Origin: Roridomyces roridus
Lineage: Eukaryota > Basidiomycota > Agaricomycetes > Agaricales > Mycenaceae
Direction of reading: 5' to 3'
Length of the DNA stretch: 64,000 nucleotides
Assembly (NCBI GenBank): GCA_029378245.1
Contig: JARKIF010000021.1
Location: 248,001-312,000 of the forward strand
Shown: piece by piece, positions 56,567 through 64,000 of the stretch
Numbering within the stretch: the first letter of the stretch is position 1
Layout of the letters: each line of letters opens with the position of its first letter
Position numbers and translations under genes: made by a program
Notes under the pieces: generated by a model
What the model was told of the DNA's origin: nothing
Databases searched by the model: none
The model's input: the letters and a program-made list of their open reading frames with translations, nothing else

Positions 56567-57793
56567 ATGCTCCTCTCGCTTCTGGTCTCTCTTCTTGCGC
56601 TCCACCTACATCCGACTTCTGCAGCGACGAATATCACTCTCGACGATTCGGATCCCAACATAACCTATACCCCGGCTAACTTCTGGGTGACCTCTGCAAA
56701 GAACAGCTTGGATATCGGTGGCTCGCACGCTGTTTCGAGCGATGGGCCTGCCAATGCGTCGCTCACATTCACGGGTGCGTACATTGCCTGTTCTTGGATT
56801 CAGGGTAACCCTCACGCCTATCGAAAAGGCACGGCGATATACTACTTTTCTCCACTCTTTCCGTATCCCGTCAGCGTGCAAATCGCCCTCGACGGTGTAC
56901 TCGCGGCTGTGGTCAACCTGACAGACCCCAACGCGTCACCTGCGCCCGTTAACGGACCCCCGTCGGCCAGCAGCTCCGTTCGGTGGTCCAGCACGAATCT
57001 CAGCAATAGGGCACACACTGTCGTGATTGGCAGAGGTCCGAGCGGGGATTCAGTCGTCGTGGATGCTCTGTGGTGCGTCCTCGGATTGTCTGACCAGAGA
57101 ACGTGATATCGATTATGTAGTTATACACAGGGGGAATCGGCGGATTCGGGCGCCCAATCTTATTCTGGTACCAGTACGACTCAATCTTACTCTGGCACTA
57201 CCAGCACGACTTCCAGCGGGACCCCGCCCCCGGCCAGCAGCACCGGCGCTGCCATGCTCACTCACCAGAGCATTACCAATAGTAACACATTCGTCGTTGC
57301 CGTCGGCGCAAGCCTCGGTGGCGTAGTACTCATCGGGGCTTTAGCCTTGGTCGTGTACTGCATGCGCCGCCGTCGACGGAGTGCAACCATCATCGACCTC
57401 CTACCTATGGACCAGCACAGTTTGACGCCCCTTTCCCCGCCTCGAGAGCCTAGGGAAGAGCACAGTTTGACGCCCTTTTTCCTGCCTCGAGATGAAGTGT
57501 CGCCTCTGCTAACGCGCGCTCCTACTGACACCCGACTCGGAGGCGGCGAGAGACTCTTGATTCCGTCGAGGCCATTAGCATTGGCATCCGCATCCGCATC
57601 GAGCTCCTCCCTGCCTTTGGCTTCTTCATCCGCAGGCCCGTCGACTAGTAGATTCCAAGCGAGGGGTGCCACTGCACCAAGGGCTTTGTTCGCGGCTAAG
57701 GGTGAGAGGAGTGGGCCGGTTTCTCGACGTGAGGAGGAGCAGGGCGAGGGCGAGCACCTGATGGGGGAAGGGCTTCCTGCGTATTCGGAGTAG
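56567..57793 (+). CDS. Single-pass membrane protein with signal peptide, gene 2
   Basis: ATG at 56567 opens MLLSLLVSLLALHLHPTSAA. The ectodomain starts NITLDDSDPNITYTPANFW and includes ASLTFTG, IALDGVLAAVVNLTD and VVIGRGPSGDSVVVDALW. Two introns are likely (about 56777-56850 and 57073-57124). A Ser/Thr-rich stalk (SYSGTSTTQSYSG) leads to one helix VVAVGASLGGVVLIGALALV and the anchor CMRRRRRS. The long cytosolic tail has two HSLTP repeats, a Ser/Ala-rich stretch and ends GEGLPAYSE, similar to the PxY endings seen in such fungal proteins. Together with gene 1 it forms a co-oriented pair separated by 208 bp. Confidence 0.75.
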
Positions 57794-58296
57794 GGATGAG
57801 TGGCAGCGAATGGACTGGGTTGGACGATCGAGTTTCAATTTTTATTTACGTAGGCAGCCAGGCTGCTTACCTGTTCCAACTTTGGCTGTGTAATGACCAA
57901 GGGAGAGAATTGGATGCATCCCCGTACATCTTCTTCCACCACAATTCCAGGTTCCTCCAAGTCATTTACTAAGTGCTTCTCATTGACACCGAGTACCGGA
58001 TCAACTCAGATTGATCATCCTGAGTCATAAGGAAATACCTCACGTGACTGCCCCTTGTTTTTCGCAAGCGCCCACCATTGTTTTCCATACAACGTCTCCA
58101 TCTCGGTTCTGTCTGCGGTTGCCACAACTGTTGTTTCAAGGCTGTTCTCCCTCGTCGCTCAGTCAATCCGCTTGTTCCCAAACCCGCTCTTTTTGTGTGC
58201 ATTGTCTCGTTTGCTCGTTGCCTCCCCGACGCTCTGCGCTATAAAAACACATGAGTGCAACACTTCCCCTCGCTCCTCAAGCAACGAGAAACAGCA
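57794..58296. other. Intergenic, promoter of the next gene
   Basis: About 0.5 kb. Contains the TATA box reported separately; no gene recognised. Confidence 0.45.
58241..58248 (+). promoter_or_regulatory. TATA box upstream of 58297
   Basis: tataaaaa lies 56 nt before the ATG at 58297. Confidence 0.5.
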
Positions 58297-59176
58297 ATGG
58301 CCCATCGCATCCACCGTGTCGGACGTCCCGCCCAAGGCCGTCACAGCCAGCGGTTAGACCACACCATCCCACCACCCCTCATCCCCGACCCAAACATCGG
58401 CAACACCCGCGGCTACGCGATCCACATCTGCAGCTCAAGCGCAATTTGCTCGGTGTGCCACCTCGCTGAGCCCGCCTCGTCCTCGAGCCACCACCGTGTC
58501 AGGAATCTACGTCTCAACATGTACACCCCGCCCGCCAACGCGGCGGTGACTAACAACCGGGGCATTCCGACACTCGCCTTCCCTGCCCTGGATGATGTGA
58601 ATTTCACGCTCCAGCGTTCGAACAACCCTATGGACCCAAAGCGCGTTGAGCTCTTCTTTGAAGACGAGTGGATCGCGAGTATCGGCCCTCTCGGAATCAA
58701 CGAACGGGGAACTGCTCGTGTTGAGGTCCTCAAGTCGACTCGGGAGTGGTGTGGGATGACCAGGGCCAATATCGTGCAGGACGGATGCGTTATGTGAGCC
58801 CTTCTTCTCTTTCAGCTGGACTTGATGCTGAAGGAAGGCGCGGATAAAATAGTGAATGGATCATGCGTGGCTCGCCTCACAACAGGGACGTCGGTCGTTG
58901 GGGTTTCTATCGCTACCCCGACGGGTCGGTTCGGGTGCGTTCACCCTCCCCCCCCCCCGCCTCTCTGTCTCCCTGTCTTTTCTCATCAATATTCCGTAGA
59001 TTTGGCAATGGCTCAGCCACCAACGCTCGGAACCCATCCTCTGCGCGTGGACTGGGAACGACGAGCACTGGTACTTGAACACCTCCTTCGGGTCTATCCG
59101 CCGCAACAACCCTGCCATTGCCGCATTGTTCCTCGTCATGATTGGGATTGTCGTTTATAACGAGAATCCGAACTGA
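58297..59176 (+). CDS. Hypothetical protein
   Basis: ATG at 58297 opens a long exon MAHRIHRVGRPAQGRHSQRL that runs about 167 codons. It includes CSSSAICSVCHLAEPASS (two Cys pairs) and FPALDDVNFTLQRSNNPMD. Splice sites after 58796 (gtgagc...ttcag) join ADKIVNGS and RDVGRWGFYRYPDGSVR, then an intron (gtgcgt...ccgtag) joins an exon with TGNDEHWYLNTSFGSIRR, then AIAALFLVMIGIVVYN and a TGA at 59176. The C-terminal hydrophobic stretch could be a tail anchor. No family recognised. Downstream joins are less certain than the first exon. Confidence 0.5.
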
Positions 59177-59731
59177 GCGTCGAGCGATGTGCTGCGTGCG
59201 TAAGTTAAGTAAGTAAGTAAAGGATTTCCAGGTTGTTGGACTTGCATTCTCGGACTCGGACTCTACTGCATATTGTCAACCCACCCTCTTTCTACTTATT
59301 GGCTTAGCTCTCCTCGCTTTCTTTCTTTGCTGTTGTTCCCTGCTATCGTTTCTTTCCTATTGCTATCGTCCACGTCCCACTCTCTAACTGTACATGCATG
59401 TATCATCTGCTGTCTTTACGCTTCGCGACTCGAATCGGATTTGTTGTGTGTTTTCAGGGTGTCAGCCGACGAAGGCTATGTGTGAGGAGGCACTGGCATG
59501 GCCTTAAATCCGATGGCCGAGACTGAACGCTCGTCTTGCACTCTACTGGGCATTGTCAACACGTACGTCAATTATTGTGTACCCTGGATTTATCCAATCA
59601 AGAGTGGGGCCAGGTAGGCCCACTGGCATCGGCAGAGATTGGATGCGAAAACACAGATATTGACTCGATGGAACGAAGGTGATTGGTCGGCACTCCTTAC
59701 GTAGAATATGCGGCCCTCCTCCCACCCCGGG
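59177..59731. other. Spacer between convergent genes
   Basis: Contains a pyrimidine-rich tract (59310-59370) and (TAAG)n-like repeats at about 59207-59220. No gene seen. Confidence 0.4.
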
Positions 59732-60478
59732 TCACCCAGCATCATCTCCCACCCAACGGAGTCGTATTCTGCCCATAACATGCTTATCAGCATCCATCCC
59801 AAAGGCCGATAAGACCAAGAAAGCACTGACCGTCTTATCCTGCCTCTTCGTCTCCTCATAAACAAACACCAAAATCAAGAACACCTCGTCCTCCGCAAGG
59901 GCTGTCGTCGTGAGGTGTATGACCGCGGGTTTTGTTTTGCTGAATAGGTGCGGGCGGAAGGGGACGAGGAAGCGTCCGGCGATGGTCTTGCCGTCTTCTA
60001 TGGTTACCTGTACAGTGTGATGGCTTGAAGGCGGGAGAGATAAGGAGAGATACCTTCCACTCCTCGTGCGTATACGAGATTTCGTATTCTTTGCGCTCTT
60101 CAGACCATCGCCAGAACTTGCGTCTGAGCACAGAGTCATTGTCAGCAGTTATTAAAAGAGCAGCAAGCCAGAGAGAGACCGAGCGCGGAGAGAATCAAGG
60201 ATTTACTTGTTAAATAGCGGCCCCACACTGCGCTTGAGCTCCGAACAAGGTCGTTTCTGGCCATTGATTTCAAAGGTCTTGTCCTTCCAGTTGATCGCAG
60301 CGACAATGGGCCTCGTCCCCGCTGCACCCACGGCGTTCTCGTCCCGCACAACGGTGCGCACGCGATCCTGAAAGGCGCCGGAGAATTGCGTCTGTAGGGA
60401 GTACATGACAGCTTCGTCGAGGACGGCACATATGCGTGCAGAGATGATGTTGGTTTTGTTGTCAAAGAACGCTTCCAT
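59732..60478 (-). CDS. DUF6593 family protein
   Basis: Small cytosolic-type protein of unknown function, common in Agaricomycetes. Start at 60478 gives MEAFFDNKTNIISARICAVL; an in-frame ATG lies 16 codons upstream. Blocks: RTVVRDENAVGAAGTRPIVA, AINWKDKTFEINGQ, then after an intron KFWRWSEERKEYEISYTHEE, and after another IAGRFLVPFRPHLF, AVIHLTTTALAEDEVFLILV and FVYEETKRQDK. The pattern of a first strand set, W-K-x(n)-I, an RKFxW block and the final D-x-(V/I)-(x5)-Y-E-x(3)-R matches DUF6593. The last few residues depend on the final acceptor; stops lie at 59732 or 59742. Confidence 0.75.
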
Positions 60479-60718
60479 GGCTGGCTCCTGGAGTGTGCGA
60501 TGCTTGTGGATGGAGGGAGAAGACAAGGTGTCGGCATGTCACGCGTATGATGATGACGACGACAATTGATTGACAGCAGCAGTTGATTGATTGGCGAGAT
60601 GAGATTAGATAATATTGGACGGCGATCAAACGGCAGCTCAAACCTCAAGCCGACCGCGTTTCAAAGTGGCACATTCACGAGCGCAGACGAGGGCACAGTG
60701 GGAGACAATGGGTCGGGA
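60479..60718. other. Promoter region of the DUF6593 gene
   Basis: No other feature recognised before the target duplication at 60719. Confidence 0.4.
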
Positions 60719-60727
60719 ATCAAGACT

Positions 60728-61477
60728 GGGGACCCGCAATGCCTGCGGTGTTGATGGCAGTGATTGATGTGTCGTAAGTGACGTTTCAGAGTGTTTTCAT
60801 GGCAAAAACTGGCAACATCGATAACAGTTCATCCAAGGAAAATGGACATAAGCTTCAGTGAGAGAAACTTATTGTAATACAAATCTCTGGGTATTGTTCG
60901 GGACAGAATTTTTATTTCCAACATTTTAAGCATAGCTAGAAACATCGGACTGCTCATGGCACAAGAATGAATCTACATATAGAAATGTCCCGGAGAATAC
61001 CCAGCAAATTGTCTCTCAAGAGATGCCTTGGCTTGTCCTGAGTCCTCCGAGAAATGTTGAAAGCAGGATCAAGCTCCGGAGATAGGCACCAAATGGATGA
61101 TCTCCACACTTTCTCGATGCATTTCCGGAGAGTTTTGGGCCAATCCAGTGATTCTTAATGCAGAAAACACTGAAGGCATTGTTTTAGGTAGTTCTTGACC
61201 CATATTTGATCATTTCTCAACACATGCAGAACCACTGGCTGAGTCTCTGATTGTCAAATCAAGCTCTCCGGAGTGAATTTCCCAACAATTTCCGAGAATC
61301 AAATATGCAGGGACCATATGATCACTCTATGAACATGATATTTCGACTTTGGAGAGAGCCCAATGGCTGTGGACAGAGGCAACAGCCCAAAAAGTAGATT
61401 TGCCATCCATATCAGGCGAGTGATAAGAATCAGTGGCTGTAACATTGCCATCAACACCGCAGGCGTTGCGGGTCCCC
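60728..61477. mobile_element. Mutator-like MITE, 750 bp
   Basis: Inverted ends of 35 bp (60728-60762 and 61443-61477) match at all but two positions and begin GGGGACCCGCAA. An exact 9-bp direct repeat atcaagact flanks them (60719-60727 and 61478-61486). A 9-bp target duplication is typical of Mutator-like elements (hAT would be 8). The interior is A/T-rich and I see no transposase frame. Confidence 0.75.
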
Positions 61478-61741
61478 ATCAAGACTCGGTGGCAACTGTC
61501 ACAGAAGTGGTGATGGTCCGATTTGAAACCTTGAAACCCTAGGCTAGCAGCTGCACAACACCTGCCTGCTCTGGTGTTTCCAACCCTTATTTCGCAAGAG
61601 ACATCCCGAGCCAAAGCAATTCGGTCCGGCGTTGTGTCGAATAAAAAGGCTGAAAGAACTTAGAAGTTCGTGTACATAACGGACTTATTGGTTACGGCTG
61701 TGACGTGTGATGAATCAGCCGAAGGCTGTGATTCGCCCTCT
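61478..61741. other. Intergenic, upstream of the glycosyltransferase
   Basis: No gene seen. Confidence 0.4.
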
Positions 61742-61748
61742 TATAAAA
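61742..61748 (+). promoter_or_regulatory. TATA box of the glycosyltransferase gene
   Basis: tataaaa lies 49 nt before the ATG at 61791. Confidence 0.5.
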
Positions 61749-61790
61749 AGTCTCACCCGGTTTCTCCTCAACACCAGCGCCGTTGAGAGG

Positions 61791-63362
61791 ATGACCATCC
61801 ACCACGTCTTGTTGGCACCAATCCCTGCCTACGGTGCGACCCAATGTCGCTTTCTGAATTCCAGTCATTGATACTCATCCTCCAGGCCACGTCCGGCCCA
61901 CCTGCGACCTGGCATGTAAACTCGTAAATGCTCAAGAAACGGTGGTAGCAACTGTAATAATCCCACCCAACTGGTTGGACCAAGCCCATGCGGATGTGGA
62001 CGAATACTTTGCCTCACAGCATGGCAAGGACGCCGCGAGTCGCGTTCGGTGCGTTTCTCGACATGCTTCTTGGGACCTCGCCCACACTGATTGTTATAAG
62101 GATTTTATCCACGTTCGCCTCGACGGATAAGAACCTATTCACTTTGATGCCGAGCGTGATGGAATCGTATCCGCCCGCGTGTGAAACTCTGATCCGAGGC
62201 GAGGCCATCAAATGTGCTGTCACCGGCACTGTATTCGCTGCCATCCCACCCCCATCCGTCGTGATTTTAGACGTACGCCCTCGTACCCTCTCTCTGGCTT
62301 GATTTTGAATTTCTCCCTCAGCTCTTCGGCTTGCCCCAACTGCTATCGACGCGCGCTCTGTCGGGGACAACTATCCCCATATTCATGCTAGTCCCCGTCC
62401 ACTCTGGGTCGATACTCAAACTCTTCGGGCCAGAATCTCTTGGTGGGTTCGGCGACGTTGGGGCTCGCGTGGACGAGGAAGCGGCGAGGACCGGGAGGGA
62501 TCCCGTCGAGCTAGGGGAGGAGGTATGTTTGAATTTTTGTTGTCATTGTTCTGTGTTTCCCCCCAGAGTTTACTTCGTCTCGGTCTGCAGGTATTGGCTA
62601 AGGCAGAAGGCAGGGTCATCAGGATTCCAGGGATTCCAGCCATGTATGACTATGAGAATTTCCCGCAGAAGGTGAACGAGAGCGTTCAATTCGTCGTCTT
62701 CTGTTACGTACGGGCTAACATATTTCTGTCCAGCCGCCTTTTGACGACGCAAGGATGCCGATGATTCGGACGGGATATCAGTGCGTTCATTGTTCGTCCC
62801 GGGAACCTTCCGTCCGAATTTGACTGATTCAAAGAATGCTCATGCAATCGGACGGCGTACTCTTAGCTGGCAGCTGTCCTGCATACGACGGAGAGAGTCT
62901 CGCTGCGTTCAAGGGGTGGCTGACTAAACCTGTGTTTGCGGTGGGGCCATTCCTCCAGCCCAGACTTGGAGTGCCTACACCGTCCAAGGAGAGCGATGAA
63001 GTTAGAGCTTTTCTTGCTCGGATGCACGAGAGGTATGGGGAGAAATCTGTACTTTTCGTGAGTGACGACGACTCCGCCGTTGATTTCGACTAAAACAGGT
63101 ATTAGATATCCTTTGGCACGATATTCTGGCCAACGGTCTCTGAGCAGCTGCTCGATTTGGTAGACGCGTTGGTGGAGACTGAGTTTCCTTTCGTCAGTTC
63201 AGCCTCAATCTACAACGGACAAACATTGAACAGCTTCGCAGGTCTTGTGCCATGCTTCGCCGTTTGCGAAGGTGTCTGAAGAGTTGGCTTCAAAGATCAA
63301 GGCGTCCGGAATTGGGTTGGCGACTCCTTGGGCAAAGCAGCAGTTTGTTTTCAGTCACCCAG
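61791..63362 (+). CDS. UDP-glycosyltransferase (GT1), 3' part missing
   Basis: Family 1 glycosyltransferase. ATG at 61791 gives MTIHHVLLAPIPAYG; an intron (61834-61887) joins HVRPTCDLACKLV, forming the N-terminal GHVRP with the His that acts as catalytic base in GT1 enzymes. Later exons encode VRIPGIPAMYDYENFPQK, DGVLLAGSCPAYDGESLAAF, FAVGPFLQPRLGVPTPS, then SVLFISFGTIFWPTVSEQL, LVDALVETEFPFVLCHASPF, and GIGLATPWAKQQFVFSHP. This ends at a donor-like gtacgt at 63362. The next expected block, the UDP-binding stretch resembling xGWFxTHxGxNSxxE, is not found in the remaining 640 bases. Either a long insertion separates the exons, or the gene is truncated. Confidence 0.75.
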
Positions 63363-63402
63363 TACGTCCGCGGTCGATTTTCTGGGATTGGTTAGTCTCT
63401 GT

Positions 63403-63454
63403 AACAGACATCGATATCAGTGACGATCAAAGATGTACTGATATGATGTCTGTT
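63403..63454. repeat. Near-perfect hairpin after the last recognisable GT1 exon
   Basis: aacagacatc-g-atatcagt pairs with actgatat-gatgtctgtt, an 18-bp stem with one bulged base and a loop of about 15 nt. It sits 40 nt after the donor where the glycosyltransferase frame stops being recognisable. Confidence 0.6.
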
Positions 63455-64000
63455 GCTATACGCGGGGTGGTTGTTGACCAGTCTTTTGCTTATGTAAAAC
63501 TTGCCACCTGTCATTTGATCTGGATGTATTCCGCGCTTTCTTCCCTCATTCCTCACTCGTACCCGTGTGGATCGCCTCAAGCGCGCATTCGTCTCTCACC
63601 TCAGCCTCCCCAGATATGCTGGTACGAATTTTCGCGGCTGCAAGTGCTCAGATGGCGAGCTGGAACGACTTGACAAGACGCCACCAATACCGCCAATTGC
63701 ACGGATGCTAGGCGACGCAATGGGGCTCTCGTGCGCGGGGACAGACCACTGGGGGTCTTCCGTCATCGTTCCGCTCGTCTTTGGCCACCGGAACGACCTC
63801 AAAACATCGCCCCGATCTACAGATTTGGTAGGACGATAGTCTTGTCAGCGGAGGGCTAGCTCCGCGACCTGGTGCGTCATTCTTTTCTTCTATTCAGTCT
63901 CCCACTCAGTCCTGCTTCATTCCCGAGAGACTGCAGACCTACGACCCAGCGCTATCGACCACTGGCGATGCGCAGCAACGACGCAGGCTGCAGCACCGAG
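63455..64000. other. Window end, unassigned
   Basis: The frame 63567-63839 (+) shows no GT1 block or other domain; other frames are short. It could be inserted DNA within the glycosyltransferase gene or the beginning of another gene outside the window. Confidence 0.35.

Noticed and set aside
328..64000. Secondary-metabolite gene cluster (acyltransferase, oxidase, methyltransferase, MFS, CmcJ-like)
   Set aside because: The genes are spread over 55 kb among unrelated genes and no polyketide, peptide or terpene synthase is visible.
1..64000. CRISPR arrays, operons or bacterial-type ribosome binding sites
   Set aside because: No spaced direct repeats of that type; genes are intron-rich and eukaryotic.

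Overview
The window is nuclear DNA of a filamentous basidiomycete, most likely a mushroom-forming Agaricomycete. Genes are dense, lie on both strands, and are split by many 45-80 nt GT-AG introns. Several families present (DUF6533 and DUF6534 membrane proteins, DUF6593, small CC-rich proteins) are, from memory, typical of Agaricomycetes. All coding spans are hand-spliced, so ends are better supported than internal exon borders.

Left third (1-17.5 kb): a BAHD-type acyltransferase, a DUF6534 membrane protein and its decayed copy, a TVP38/DedA membrane protein, a DUF6533 membrane protein, a secreted S33 (TAP-like) peptidase, a secreted FAD-linked oxidoreductase, and a possible tiny secreted peptide.

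Middle (17.5-40 kb): repeat-rich. It holds a dead 5'-truncated non-LTR retrotransposon containing a solo LTR, and a large secreted-protein gene (23.1-27.7 kb) broken by two small inverted-repeat transposons. Next come a tandem pair of secreted phosphoesterase/acid phosphatases, an O-methyltransferase with an apparent frameshift, more MITEs and a small cysteine-rich protein gene.

Right part (40.6-64 kb): an OPT oligopeptide transporter, an MFS transporter, an intron-bearing tRNA-Leu(AAG), a GH105-like six-hairpin glycosidase, a head-to-head pair of six-cysteine secreted proteins, a CmcJ/AsaB-like oxygenase-family gene, two adjacent single-pass membrane proteins, a hypothetical protein, a DUF6593 protein and the 5' part of a UDP-glycosyltransferase.

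I see no backbone synthase, so the acyltransferase, methyltransferase, oxidase and transporters do not form an evident metabolite cluster. Many products are secreted or membrane-bound. The strongest signal outside the genes is a set of seven distinct short inverted-repeat elements. Their target-site duplications imply at least four transposase types: hAT-like (8 bp), Mutator-like (9 bp), CACTA-like (3 bp) and Tc1/mariner-like (TA). In three cases (two MITEs and the solo LTR) removing the insert plus one duplication copy rejoins a reading frame exactly.
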